From assembly GCA_022385755.1 (NCBI GenBank), contig MU278359.1:749859-813858 (forward strand): a stretch of 64,000 bases of DNA. The letters are read 5' to 3'. The notes below the pieces were generated by a model, which was given only the letters and a program-made list of their open reading frames with translations, did not search any database and was not told the DNA's origin. Within the stretch, counting starts at the first letter, position 1; each line of letters begins with the position of its first letter. The stretch comes from Trametopsis cervina. Its lineage: Eukaryota; Basidiomycota; Agaricomycetes; Polyporales; Irpicaceae. Below, one piece after another: positions 39,005 through 54,749 of this stretch. The position numbers were made by a program, and so were the translations under genes.

Positions 39005-40884
39005 ATGCTGAGGTTGCAACGCGCAATCCCCAGAAATCTCCGTTCTACACGTTCGCAATCGTCTACATCCTCCCGCCTCCTCCATGTCAAATCCGGCCTG
39101 CTAGACGAGCTACACGCCAGAGGTCTCATATCCCAGGTCTCAAGGTGAGTCCAGTCTTACGCGTGATACACGATCTCCAATGGCACCGCCTCACGAGTCG
39201 TGTTGTGTATAGCGCAGATAAACTCCGCGATGCGTTGAAGAGCTCGCAGGGTGTGTATTCGGGTATAGACCCGACCGCACAGTACCTCCATGTCGGACAT
39301 CTGCTGCCGCTGCTGTCTTTGCTGCATTTCCAGTTGGCCGGGCATCGGGTTATACCACTAGTAAGCATCACTGTGCCCTCGGGACCACAATGATTAAACG
39401 TTTGCTCTAGATTGGAGGTGCAACAGGCCTCGTCGGCGACCCCTCCGGCCGCGACACCGAGCGTCCACTCTCCGACAGCACCGTCGTCGAATCCAACGTG
39501 CACCACCTCGCCAGCGCCATCACGAAATTCTTCCATCGCGGCCTCGCCTACGCCTCATCCCGCGCCTCCGAACCGTCAGAGTCCAATGCATCCGACCTGC
39601 AACCTCCGCCGGTGATGAACAACCTCCAGTGGTTCCAAGGGATCGGTCTCCTGGAGTTTCTGCGCACGGTCGGGCTGCACGCACGCGTGAACACGATGAT
39701 CGCGAGGGAAAGGCATGGTACTGTCTCCCCACACGCCCTACACACCCATCTGACTCATAGCAATGTCTGGTTTTGGCTTGGCTTGGTTGATTTAGCGTGC
39801 AGACGCGACTGGCGTCGCAACAGGGCATCTCGTTCACGGAGTTCACGTATCAGCTCCTCCAGGCGTACGACTTCTACCACTTGAACAAGAATGAGGGATG
39901 TACGATCCAGATTGGCGGGTCGGATCAGTGGGGGAATATCGTCGCTGGTATAGACCTCATCAATAAACTCGACGTCGGGCGGGCGAGCGGGGAAGCAGGG
40001 AAAGACGGGGACGGGGCGAGGGAGGTGTTTGCTGTGACGACGCCGTTGTTGACCACCCCTTCGGGCCAGAAGTTTGGGAAGAGCGCGGGGAACGCTGTTG
40101 CTCTGGACGAGAAGATTACGAGTGTGTTTGATTTCTATCAGGTATGTGCTGCACAACCGTTTCTTGATGCATCTGGGTACTTAATGGGTCGTTGTGCAGT
40201 TTTGGCTGAGGACCCCCGATTCTCATGTCGGACAATACCTAAAAATGTTTACTTTGGTGCCGTTGCAGGATATAGACATCCTGCTGTCCGCCCACAACGT
40301 AAGTTCCTATCATGAATTTCTTGTATCTATGTTCACACGGCGCTATTTTACCAGAGTAACCCTGAATCCCGGTTCGCCCAACAACTTCTCGCAAAGGAAG
40401 TGACGGAGCTAGTACACGGCGGTAATATTCTTCCCTCGTCATCTCATCCCAATCCTTTGTCTCACGAGTCTATAGGGTCTGCAGCGCATAAAGCGCGGAT
40501 TGCATCGAGAGTACTATACGAAAGCGATTACTCTTCTGTGAAGACAGAGGACATCTTATCCAGCTTGTCGGGAGATCCGCGCTTGAAGCTTCTCAGCGAA
40601 GAGGAGTTGCTGGGAACACCGGTGGCAAAATTGGCTGTGCAAGCCAAACTTATCGCCTCGAACTGTGCGTTCTGTCCCTCTTTGCTCTGCTTGAACTCTA
40701 CTCATATATATTCGTATGGTCTATAGCGGAAGCAAAACGCCTCGTAGAGGCCAAGGGCCTATATGTGAATAACGAGCGTGTGCCGAATTTCTTGGATACG
40801 GTCTCGAAGGAGGATTTGTTGGACGGACGGTTCGTTGTTGTGCGGTGCGGAAGTCAGAAGCAGCTGGTTCTCGTGGCATCGTGA
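39005..40884 (+). CDS. MSY1: mitochondrial tyrosyl-tRNA synthetase MSY1
   Basis: This class I synthetase charges mitochondrial tRNA-Tyr. The presequence is Arg/Ser-rich ([20 protein letters not shown]). The catalytic domain has [18 protein letters not shown] (HIGH-class motif), [17 protein letters not shown], the tyrosine/tRNA pocket segments [11 protein letters not shown] and [16 protein letters not shown], and the KMSKS-class loop [12 protein letters not shown]. The C-terminal S4-like domain is [12 protein letters not shown] then [20 protein letters not shown]. Exons start at 39005, 39213, 39411 and 39796 and continue to 40884. The third intron (39713-39795) starts with GC and is needed to keep the frame at RESVQTRL. 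The start ATG is the first after the divergent promoter. Confidence 0.95.
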
Positions 40885-41517
40885 CGATTTTATAATGCAA
40901 CGCGTATGCATGGATGATCTGTGAGCATTCTACATAATGTGATCTTAATAACAGGGAGTGAGACTTGATTCAGAGCGACATCAGAGCCTCACACGCTTCA
41001 CTTGAACTCGACGACGACCCACGACCCATTTGGGCGCAGATTCAGACGGAGGCAGCAGGCAGTATTAGGAATAAGGATGCATGTAGTGCGGTGACGACAC
41101 ATATGGCCTACCTGCGCCTTGATCAGCTATGTACACACAGGATGCCAATGTAGACATGTCTTCTGTACCCAGGCGACATATATGGGTCGTTATTCCTCCC
41201 TACGTGCGCCAACACAGCCAGGTGAGTATAGGGTGGAGCGCAAGTATACAGGGATTAGGGCCAAGATTCGCAATAATGGTCGCGACTGGGGATGAGCGGG
41301 AAGGGCGCTATAAAGATGTGGCAGAATGAGCAGCTACTGAGGAGCGGCGCCTACTGGGCCGTACTTGATGTAGTAGGGTCAGGAACGCAGTGAGTCGATT
41401 TGTGGTGATATTGCGTGTTCATCTGAATTATAATCATAGGGTATGTGGAGGGGCTGAACAATGGTATGGAACTGTACAAAAAAGAAGAAGGTCCGTATCT
41501 CCAAGTAAACACTGACT
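40885..41517. other. intergenic, MSY1 downstream / BRI3-like gene downstream
   Basis: These 633 bases lie between two convergent stop codons. No gene could be supported in either strand. Confidence 0.55.
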
Positions 41518-42122
41518 TTATCCGCACAACCCCTCCTCGATCATTTTCCCGCACCGCGTACATTGCACTCTCCTATCCAGGAGGCACAAACCAATTCCGA
41601 GGGGGAACCAGAAGACGGCGGCCAGGACACCTACGCAAAGCGACGGATCAGCATTCAGTTATCACATACTGCATACATGCAACAAACTCACCGAGAAGCC
41701 CAAAGCGAGAATGCGGGACGTGACCCTGCTGGAGGCACACCATCTGGGGATGATCGGGGGGAAGGAGCGAACAGACGATGTTCCCTGACGCCGGGTTCAT
41801 GTAGTTGTACACGGTCGTTGGAGGCATGCTCGGGTAGCCATACGGTGGCGCGCCTGCATGCGGGGCATCCGTCGATTCAGGCTCCTGAGGAGGGAGGACC
41901 TTGACGTCCTTCGCATCGGTGGTGCCGCTGGGGATGTAAGGGCCAGGCGCTGCACAGCACATCTTGAGCAAAGACCGAAATCACGGGGGACAGAGGAGAC
42001 TCACCATTGGCCTCGCCCATCACAGCGGCGTCATAAGTAGGCGGTAGGTCATTCGATTGGACCTGTGGAAGATCTGTGTGTCAGTTCCCTGCGAGCGGCG
42101 TAACATCGACAGCACTGACCAT
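41518..42122 (-). CDS. small Pro/Tyr-rich membrane protein, BRI3-like, 143 aa
   Basis: The exons are 42122-42120 (the ATG alone), 42062-42005, 41949-41692 and 41630-41518; the sum is in frame. The N-terminal half is Pro/Tyr-rich, contains PPTYDAAVMGEAN (a PPxY-type motif), and has no globular fold. The C-terminus is one hydrophobic segment, LLGVLAAVFWFPLGIGLCLL, followed by a basic, CxxC-bearing tail (DRRVQCTRCGKMIEEGLCG). The layout (Pro-rich region, Cys-containing membrane segment, terminal CxxC) resembles BRI3/LITAF-like proteins of endosomal membranes, where PPxY recruits Nedd4/Rsp5-type ligases. The family assignment is moderate. The one-codon coding exon is unusual but is the only join that gives an initiator Met in frame. 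Confidence 0.75.
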
Positions 42123-42176
42123 GTCGTTGAGTGAAGGGAAGAAGTTATGAGTGAGTGGGCGTGGCGGTGGCGCGTG

Positions 42177-42184
42177 TTTATATA
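42177..42184 (-). promoter_or_regulatory. TATA box of the BRI3-like gene
   Basis: TATATAAA on the minus strand lies 55 bases upstream of the ATG at 42122. Confidence 0.5.
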
Positions 42185-42849
42185 GAAGAGAAGGCTCGGT
42201 TCAGCAAGGACGCGGGGGCTGCGCCTGTGCTGCGGCGGAGTCGGATGCAAGTACTTCCGCCCACGCCTCTAGAAGAGTCGAGCGTGTACTTGGCGCTCCG
42301 CAGCTGGCCACAGCCCTCCACGTTACTTGGCGCCCACCAAACTGATTAAGATTGTAAGATTGAGACCTAAAGCAATCTTGGAAGGAGACCTGATATCCAG
42401 ACTGATGCCATAGAAAAGACGAAGTGCGACGTGGAAGCTGCGTAGCTTGATTTTTGTACTCCTGTCATGCAAACCGCAGCCAAGGAACGTCAAAATATCG
42501 ACGTGGCTATCTACGGTGTGCACTGCGCTGAAAGAACAAACCAGTGATATTCCAGGACACTCATTTACAGTATAAGGATGATAACAAAATATTGGTGGAC
42601 CTGTACTGTACGTACATTGAAGGCGTACGGTATAGCGTAGAGTCATGTCGATTTTGTCAGCAGGAAACCGAAGTGCGCGCGGGGACTGCCGTGAAGAGCT
42701 GATGCGCCAGATGCATCGGCTCACGTGCACAGATTTTTTGAGATCGCATACAGATTTGAATCGCATTTTCGTCTGCCACCCATCTCGCTCTCCCGTTTCC
42801 TTCATTCCCTCTCAAGCCTAACCACCTCTCAAAAGTACTATCAGCCAAA
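42185..42849. other. divergent intergenic region, BRI3-like gene / HMT1
   Basis: About 0.67 kb with no supported gene. A minus-strand ORF at 42323-42805 shows no motif and no splice logic. The HMT1 promoter must lie here. Confidence 0.5.
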
Positions 42850-44402
<1,553 letters not shown>

Positions 44403-44909
44403 TCAACTTCACTGTCGAATCGCATTGCTGGCGTACTGTTGCATGATGCTTCTTGCCTGACCCGGGTGTGATCCTCACTACTCCCACGTTTATGTCCAAA
44501 ACTCGGCGTCGTGTGCCGTCGAAATTCACGTTTACAGGTATTGATGATACGGACTGAGGGCGATATGTATTTGCCTGGTATACACCACTTGGGCTTTTCT
44601 GTACTCCATAGGGTAGCCGTGGTCAGCTGCTGTCGAATTAATCCATAGACTATGTAACGGGATGCGTACGGCTCTTCCTACGCCAGCACGGGGACGAGTG
44701 GTAATGAGCTCCGACACGACAGCTTGCCTCCGGGTACGGGCGTTTCGGCCGTGGATACGCGTCTGTCTTCTCCCCCTCATCTATGGCAATCCCCACGCTT
44801 TGGCCTTCACTCATGAACACAGCTCCTCTTCCCGAATCCTTCCATCTTACAGCGTTGCCTGTGAGACCCAGCTCGACATCTCTTTCTAGGTCGCCATATA
44901 CCCTTCCGG
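44403..44909. other. intergenic, HMT1 / F-box gene 1
   Basis: About 0.5 kb with no supported gene; it should contain the promoter of F-box gene 1. Confidence 0.55.
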
Positions 44910-47008
44910 ATGGATGTATGGCAGAACGTAGCGCACGGCCTTGAGCGATTAGTCAGATGGACGACCGGTCACGCCGAACGACACCGACGTCACCCGACAA
45001 CGCTGGAGTCTCTGCCGCCTGATCTCCTGCTTGAGATCGCATACCATCTCACCGAGAGAGGTGACAGACTGCAGTTTGCGTTACTGGTGGGTTGTATTGC
45101 ATGACATTTCCGCCAGATTGAAGGCTAATTTCGGGATAACGTTGATCAGTCAAGACACGTATATCCGCGCGTCATACCCTCTGTATATGCCTCCGTCGTG
45201 CTCTTTGGATACCCGCAATGCGAGAGCACCTTGAAGATGCTATCTGACACCCCCGCTCTAGCGCGTCATGTCCAAGAACTCATCGTTTACCCGGACTCCG
45301 AGTCCCCTGGTCAGCCCTGCAAGTACGAGATGGGCGCTGGGATGTGTACCGGAGCCTCGTTCTTGATTGCGAAGGCTGTAATGAATATGGATGCGTTACG
45401 GACCTTTGCGTGGCATGCTTGCTGGGGAAGCCCGGTAGATGCGATGTGGGGGTCATTGCGGGGGAGGTAAGTGGTAGCACTTGGTGTCATAAGTTCTTAC
45501 AAGCTAAGCATATGTTACAGCTGTAAGAGTCTCAAGAATATTCACACTAATTTTACAGAACGGCTCCCAAGTCCCAATAGCCCAGTATGCCCCGCCTCTA
45601 TCCTGCAAGCGTGGCTACCAACTAACCCCACATAGCTATTTATGTTCAGCGGTCTGAAGAGCTTTTCTTTAACTCTAAAGCATATGTTTTTCGTTCAACA
45701 CCATGACTTCAGTGATAGAGGTTGGTGAAGCCCCGTAACCAGAGACGCAATAGCTAACGTCCGACCTCAGAGGGGTTTCCTGTCTACAGCAAGCTATGGG
45801 ACATGCTCACTCTCAACTGTCCGGATTTAGAGGCCCTCAGTCTTGAAAGCGAGCTCGATCAATTGGTCTATGCGCGTCGTCTCCTGGAAGCACGGTGGCC
45901 ATCATTACGGTCGCTGAATCTCGGACCCATCAAGTTGGATGTCTGGGGTGCAGAGCCTCTATTGGCCTTGAACGCATTTTTGGAGGGTCACCCCGGCATC
46001 GAGAATCTCACGCTTCGGAATATCAGCGTGGACCTATCGGTTCTCTCCAAGGAAGCGCTCCCGAAGCTGAAGCATTTCAATGGAAGCATCGAGCACTTCC
46101 GCACTTTGAGCGCAAGGGGACTCCCTCCACAGAACGTTCCGTTCGGACTAAACAACCCACAGACACAGTTCCCGCACTCGACGCTATCGGAGTCGTTGCA
46201 GAGTCTATCCCTAGGAGAGCTCATTCCCCTGCGGGAGCTCACCCCTCTGGCGGTGTCCAGTATGCTCGTTGGATTACACGCGTTGACGCGTCTGACAGCG
46301 GTGTTTTCATTGGAGAGTGGATACGACACCAATGGCGTACTGCGTACCATCGTATCAGCATGTCCTCAGATGCTCCACCTAAACTTGACATGTACAAGCA
46401 AACCGTCGTTCTATTTGGTACGTCTCCATCCCAGCAAGGTGTCTATGGCGCTAACAGGCTCCCAGGAGGCCTTTTCGCGGACTCTCCGCGGTTTGGGAAA
46501 GCTTCAAACGCTTTCGCTCACCCTTGTCAAGGTCCCCGGTGACGAGTCGATGCAGTCGGGCGCTGCACGTATCGCGCTCTCCAACCCTCGTCTCACTCGC
46601 TTCCACATAGCCTATATACCGATGGAGCACCTCCGCCGCGGACGCAGTTTCACTCGTCCTGAACCCATCCACGAAGGTCGTTTCACGCTAATGTGCGACG
46701 TGCACGGCATACCGATTAGCTTGTATGCGTTTGAGCGGTGGAGACGATGGGGTGGACTGGGTAAACGTGTTTACAGGCGCAGTATTCTTGAGCTCCGACC
46801 TAGCGGACACCCCGACGCCGCGAAGAAGAACTGGAGGCAGCTACTATTTGACAGGAGCCCAGCGGGAGAGGAGATGCGCTTGCTTGTGTTTTCGGCGTGG
46901 ATGCTGGTGTTGGCAGTCTGGGGTATCGCGAAGAGTGTCTTTGGAAAGGCTATGGAGATGGAATGGAGGACTGGTGGTCTGGATAAACAGCTGAGCATCG
47001 TACGGTAG
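44910..47008 (+). CDS. F-box/LRR-type protein 1 with C-terminal hydrophobic segment
   Basis: The N-terminal F-box LESLPPDLLLEIAYHLTERG would bind Skp1 in an SCF ubiquitin ligase. Leucine-rich, repeat-like segments follow (LEALSLESELDQLVYARRLL, SLRSLNLGP, IENLTLRNISVDLSVLSKEA), presumably substrate-binding. Exon 1 is 44910-45086 and exon 2 starts at 45150. Further introns follow near 45470-45520, 45586-45635, 45720-45770 and 46420-46462, and the last exon runs to 47008. A hydrophobic helix near the C-terminus (46875-46950, VFSAWMLVLAVWGIAKSVFG) suggests membrane anchoring, which is unusual for an F-box protein. It is paralogous to the gene at 50049, with shared phrases TLSMLSHTP / TLKMLSDTP and LARHV. 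The substrate is unknown. Confidence 0.82.
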
Positions 47009-47384
47009 TTTGCGTTATTTCTAACATTATACCCTTATGTTTTACGCTATAGCTTGAACTAGTTTTTGAGATCTGCGAGGGGGGTACTGTCCTAGCAGGG
47101 CAGGTGACCGTGGGAATGCGTGCGTTGGCCGGAAGTAGAACCGTCACTGCCGTATTAGGCAGGTGTGCTGAATGCGATTGTCTTCTTCGACATTTCGTCC
47201 CGATCTGGTCGTGCTCACCAGATATAAACGCAGGCATGTTGGGTTTACAACCTCACCTAGAACTTGAACCACCACCACCTCCATCCTCCACTTGCAGCAC
47301 AGCGAACCCCCCCTCGTCCTTGCCTTCCTAGCTGAGGGCCTTCATCACCAACCTCGCAGTCACTCCCCCGGTATACCTTCGGCC
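47009..47384. other. intergenic, F-box gene 1 / membrane protein gene
   Basis: These 376 bases carry no gene. The last 100 bases are C-rich with a CCACCACCACCTCC tract that probably belongs to the promoter or leader of the next gene. Confidence 0.55.
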
Positions 47385-48918
47385 ATGGCAATGTTCACGT
47401 TACTCGTCCTCGTCGCGTCGGTGTCTTTCAACCTCTACCAGCACACCATGATGCCCGCGTTCTTGCCGACTCTCTACCAATACACGGCTTCCCAGGTGGA
47501 CACGGTCCTCTACAACGTCCTCTTTAACTCTCGTCCCCGGTCACTCTTCCTGTCTCTCGACGCACCACTCGTAATACCCTCGCTCCCGGTCACGCTCTAC
47601 GACGCCCTCATCACCATCGCCCCGCCCTCGTCATCCTTTACCCCGTATGGTCCCTTCCACCTCATGCAGACTACCCACCTGTGTGTCGAGGACGGTCTAC
47701 CCCGGATGTTCGATACCCCAACCCCCGTCATAGCCACCAAACACCGAGAGTCTTTCACGACGCCGTCTAACCCTTTCTACTACATGCAGACCCACCTGTG
47801 TGTTGAAGACGGTCCGCTCTCGGTGTTTGATACCCTCTCCTACTCCTCGACGCTGTCCACCTCGTACCACCCGCTGCACTTCATGCAGCTTGACCAGATG
47901 AGTCTCGAGGATGGCAACTTCCGTGAGCCCATATTCAACGCGACGAAGGCTACCACTGGCCAGCAATCCTTCTCGACATCGGGATCCGCTTACGAACGTT
48001 GGCCGGCGAAAGCCCTGGCCTTCGTGAACTTCCGACTTGTACTGGATTGCTTGCTCTTTAGCCTCTTTGGAGTGTTGTATGGGTACTTAGTGGTGCTATA
48101 CGGCCCCGGGCGTGTCATGAAACGCGTGCGTTACTTCGCGGTAAGTCGATCGTTGGGTCTGTCCTTGAGACTCGCTCACTCGTCTTTAGACATGGGCCTT
48201 CATTGTGTCAAGTGAAGAAGCTGTTCCTGGATGCGAGTTGGTCGTTCTTTTCGAGAAGCTACGCTGTACTTCAATCCTTGACGGAAGCTGTACTGCAATC
48301 CTTGACTGGAAGCTTTGGTATTCGCCCCCACCTCCTCCTGATCCCTCCCTTGAAAGCGATGACGACGAAGAAGCCGATGGGAGCAAAGGTCATCGGCGTA
48401 ACGGTCGCAGAGCCAAGCGGGACAAGAACAAGCTTGAACGAGAGCTACAGGCGGCTATCGAGGTCGTAGAGCCACGTAAGGGTAAGAAGAGCAGGAAGAG
48501 CAAGAAGAGTAAGAAGGGCAAGGGCAAGCAGCAGAATGGTCAAGACGACGTCGAAGGTACCGCTGGTTCGTCGTCGGACGTCATCTTCAATGAAGCGAAC
48601 TTCCCCCCTCTCGCCGCCGAGAAAGTCGCTCCCAAGTATGGCAACAAACCCGCGATCCTTGGCAAGTCTTACGCGTGGGTCACGGCTACGACGCCGCCCT
48701 CTGCAAAGGCCGTCATCCACGTGCACCTTTCTACGCCGCGCAAAGTTGAGGAAGCAACTCACGTACTAGTATCTGCTCCGACCACTTCGAAATATAAGTG
48801 GATCGTATCGAGCAGACGGTATGAGGAGCCTCCTCCGCGCTGGACAGAATGGACGATGGACCTTGAGGATATCGCGTATATCAAGCCTTCGAGACGGACG
48901 AGACCGATACGCGACTAG
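47385..48918 (+). CDS. unrecognised membrane protein with threefold internal repeat and basic tail
   Basis: The two exons are 47385-48140 and 48190-48918. The ATG sits in a strong context (ggccATGGc). A hydrophobic N-terminus (MFTLLVLVASVSFNLY) could be a signal peptide or anchor. Three imperfect repeats of about 40-45 residues follow, each carrying a Met-Gln and an E-D-G core: MQTTHLCVEDGLPRMFDT near 47660, MQTHLCVEDGPLSVFDT near 47785, MQLDQMSLEDGNFREP near 47880. A transmembrane helix, LVLDCLLFSLFGVLYGYLVV, lies at about 48040-48100. The cytosolic part has a Lys-rich patch (KKSRKSKKSKKGKGKQ) and ends WTMDLEDIAYIKPSRRTRPI. No family is recognised; likely lineage-restricted. It is embedded between two F-box paralogs. 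Confidence 0.75.
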
Positions 48919-50048
48919 TCAGCATTCAATATGCTCGAGATACTCGAGCTGCTGATCTTCGACGCTACCGACCCCCCAGTCGCCAGCACTTCCCGCCAGC
49001 CCGCCAGCTGTATCCCCCAGCGAAACCTCCACCACATCAGCGCAACCCAACTATCAACAACTAATTCGGCATACACAATAATTGGACAATCGACGGCAAA
49101 GACTCCAACGGATACATTAGCAATAACGGACACTCAACGCATCTTGGTTCGCATGACATGACTCGGATAGGATAGGTATTCACCACATAATACGGACTCG
49201 TTCAATTTTGTAGGGACGTCGCTGCTAGTAGTAGTACCGGTAGGAGGGCATTAAGCCTCTGACGTTGGACCCTTTTTCTCGTAGACAGTAACGGACTCGG
49301 ACTCTCTTGTATTCGCACAGCCCACGCGCAGTAGTACTAGTTAGCTGGTTGGCCACCAGATAGCTAGTACTACTGCACTGCCAGCTGCAGGCTTTGGCCT
49401 GGTTTCGCGACCATCCTTCACGTATCGTAGTAATCGGCGGAGACTCGGATAGAATTAATCCACCCTACAAGGGTCAGCGTATATACCTTAGTAATTTCCA
49501 CGTAACAATAGGAAGGCAACTCTTCCTCATTCAATATCATACTGTACAGTATTCATCTTCTCAGGTTCATCTCTGCTTTTACCTGAGCGGAGCACGACGG
49601 CCCTTTACTACGTGGTGGTAACAAATGCAATGCAGACTGATGGAACTTCCGCCGTCCTCGGTCATAAAAGTTTGATGCGCATGTGCAGAGAAGCCGCACG
49701 TGCCGGCATACAGTAGCATCACTGTAGCATCCAGTAAGCGACGTCGACGCAAAGTACAAGGGGCGAGATATGTTCTACAGTGAGTGATTGCTGACTGTGC
49801 TTGGAGTGCTGTTTTAGCCCTACATATTCGATCGGAGACACCCCGACGTCCCGGCCCTAGCCTAGCGACTACTTAAAGAGCTGCTATATCCAGTAGCAGC
49901 TTTATACCCTTTGCGTCACATCCACTGGCCCACAAATGATGAGAACTCTACTCCCCAGGTCGTTGTAATTTCCCTTCTGTCTCACCACCAAAGCGCAGAC
50001 AGCTACCCCTCACGCCATATCTACCCCGTTTAACGACAACTTGCAAGA
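48919..50048. other. 1.1 kb spacer before F-box gene 2
   Basis: No gene is supported. It contains a 49-bp imperfect palindrome (separate entry) and short AGTAGTAGTA-like runs near 49225. Otherwise unremarkable. Confidence 0.5.
49328..49376. repeat. 49-bp imperfect palindrome
   Basis: The arms start GCAGTAGTACTAG and end with its exact complement. The dyad extends over about 22 bases per side with two mismatches and a short centre (TGGCC). It would form a long hairpin. It could be a terminal or internal dyad of a short non-autonomous element, or a regulatory dyad. Confidence 0.8.
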
Positions 50049-52123
50049 ATGTGGCCACAATCTCAAAGCCGAAACCGTACATCCGCATATACCAATGCAG
50101 CAGCGCTGGAGTCGCTGCCATCCGACATCCTCCTCGAAATTGCAAGCTATCTCTCCGACGGACAGAGGTTGCAGTTAGCTTTGACGGTAAGTCTGCGGTG
50201 TCCTGCGCTTGCTCCGACTCGACGAACCTCTTAACGAGCGTTATTGTACAGTGTACAGAAATATACCCGAAGACCATCCCTTCTTTATACCCTAACGTCT
50301 CATTGACCGGCCCACGACAATGCCAAGATACCCTCTCGATGCTCAGCCATACCCCAGATCTCGCACGACACGTTCGCTCACTAGTATTACGCCCCGACCC
50401 TACGACCCTCATTCCCTCAAGTTCAACCCCGTCCGAAGATGGTGAAGATTGGTGCACTTCCATCTCATATTTGATCATGAATGCAGCGCCGTTTATGGAC
50501 GCCTTGCACGCCTTCGAGTGGCATTCGCACTCAGGAACCCCCGTTGATGATATGTGGGGTGTTCTGCGCGCAAGGTGGGTTTTCTCGGGATGCGCGCATG
50601 TTTAGCACGAGACTAAACGCTTTGCAGCTGTCCCAACCTCACGGATGTCCGAGTGATAAGCAGCAGTTCACTTGCAATCTGCCCGTCGGTGCGTCGAGTC
50701 CTGCGCATCCAGACCTGCGCACTCAGCTTACAATCTGGTTTCAGCTGTCATCATTCAGCAACCTCCGTATGTTCGCTTTGTCTGTGGCGCCGGCGAGGAC
50801 GGAGTGCTTGCCACGCTCAGGCACAGTGTTGGGTGGCTCTGATCGCATCACCTCAAACGCCGTCGGCAGTATCCCGCCCCGGTTACTTGACATGCTGTCC
50901 CGACGCTGCCCAGATCTCCGGTCACTCACTCTGGAGATCCCAGTGGGTGGCCGACCCATGGGAGATCAGTTCTGGGATGCGACCTGGCCGCACCTTCGCA
51001 CCCTGACTGTGAGCTCAAGCATCCAACACCACGAGGAATTCCTCACTTTCTTAGGACGTCACCCATCCATCAACCGCTTATGTCTTTCTGCCGCATCCGC
51101 GGATTTATCGCTCCTTTCCGTGGACGCTCTCCCGCGCCTTCAACACCTCACGGGCACCGTCAATCATCTCACCGCTCTCGCGAGCAGAGGAGAACCAGTA
51201 TCCCAATACCCGCCGTTTAGCTTGGATAACCCTCAAGCGCAATTCCCCGCTTCCAGCCCCCTCTCCAAAACTCTGGAGAGTCTGGTCCTAACGGAGCACA
51301 TTCGGCTTCAGATGTCAACGCCGTTCGCAATCTACCACGTCCTTGTCGGGCTCACCCAGTTGACCCGGCTCAAGATCATCTTTGATGCGCAAGGCGAATT
51401 GGATCCGAGCGGAGTGCTCAAGACGATGGTTGCCGCGCGACCGGGTTTGGTGCATCTTGATTTGACGATGACGTCCAAGGCATGGCTTTCCATGGTGCGT
51501 CTATATTTTTACTCCGTCGTCCGTGGGATGTTCCTCGCAGAGTTGGAGCTCATAGAGACGTGTAGGATACGACAGCGACGCTTCTATCACGCCTCACCGA
51601 ACTCCGCACCCTCCGACTCACGATCGTCCAAATGCCTGGCGACAAGACGATGATCTCTGCTGCGAAACGTCTGGCAACCGTGTGCCGACGCCTCACGAAC
51701 CTTAACGTCAAGTTCGTTCCTGCCCAAGACCCAGGAAGACCAGGGGATTCAAACCCAGAGGTTCTGTATGAGGCACAGTTTGATATTGAACACGACTTCC
51801 ACGACGTGCCTACCACGCTCTTCGCAGTAGAACATTACCATCCGTCAAGCGGCCGTTCGTCTACGCGCACTCGGCATGATCTTGCAAGTCACACTGTGCA
51901 AACCATGTTCGGGGTCACCACGCCCGTACATCATGCCACAGCACAGAACTCGCAGCTATACGCGTACTCCGCGTGTCTCCTTCTGATGGCTGCGTGGACC
52001 GCCGCAATGGGTCTGATTCGAAGAGTGGGAGAGACGACGATCGGCGCCCACTCGGCCCTTGCTCATCGCAATGTATTTGATGAGGAAGAACATATACCAA
52101 CGCAGGGCTATCTCTCTGCATAG
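50049..52123 (+). CDS. F-box/LRR-type protein 2 with C-terminal hydrophobic segment
   Basis: This is a paralog of the gene at 44910. The F-box ALESLPSDILLEIASYLSDG is in exon 1 (50049-50186), and exon 2 starts at 50252 with an intron position equal to that in the paralog. The Leu-rich region includes LRSLTLEIPVGGRP, LRTLTVSSSI, and LSLLSVDALPRLQHLTG, which lines up with LSVLSKEALPKLKHFNG in copy 1. Introns fall near 50573-50628 and 51495-51570. The C-terminus has a hydrophobic stretch (51955-52010, SACLLLMAAWTAAMGLI), again suggesting anchoring. It probably acts as an SCF substrate receptor. The two copies have diverged strongly outside the F-box, consistent with old duplication. The stop codon is at 52121-52123. 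Confidence 0.82.
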
Positions 52124-52381
52124 CCAATTACGGAGAAGTGTAATGATCCATATTAATGTCTACTCTAGCTGTAAAGAATGTATTTCTAGCATACCAGACT
52201 CTAGGCAAGCCTTTGTAATACTAAATGTTCAAGTTCAAATAGTCCGAAGATTGTACACTAGACACGAAGCACAAGAAGCCCATGGCTCTATAGATAAATA
52301 ATTACTACATATTAGCCGCATGGAAGCCTTGGGTTTAGCGTCCTGTTGTACACGAGAAAGTCCGAGAGATGCCGAGTACAT

Positions 52382-54749
<2,368 letters not shown>

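Noticed and set aside
42323..42805. 160-residue minus-strand ORF upstream of HMT1
   Set aside because: No motif, no splice partners and no coding-like composition; it spans the shared upstream region.
45895..46542. 215-residue plus-strand ORF inside F-box gene 1
   Set aside because: It is an out-of-frame shadow of the Leu-rich exon; composition is not protein-like.
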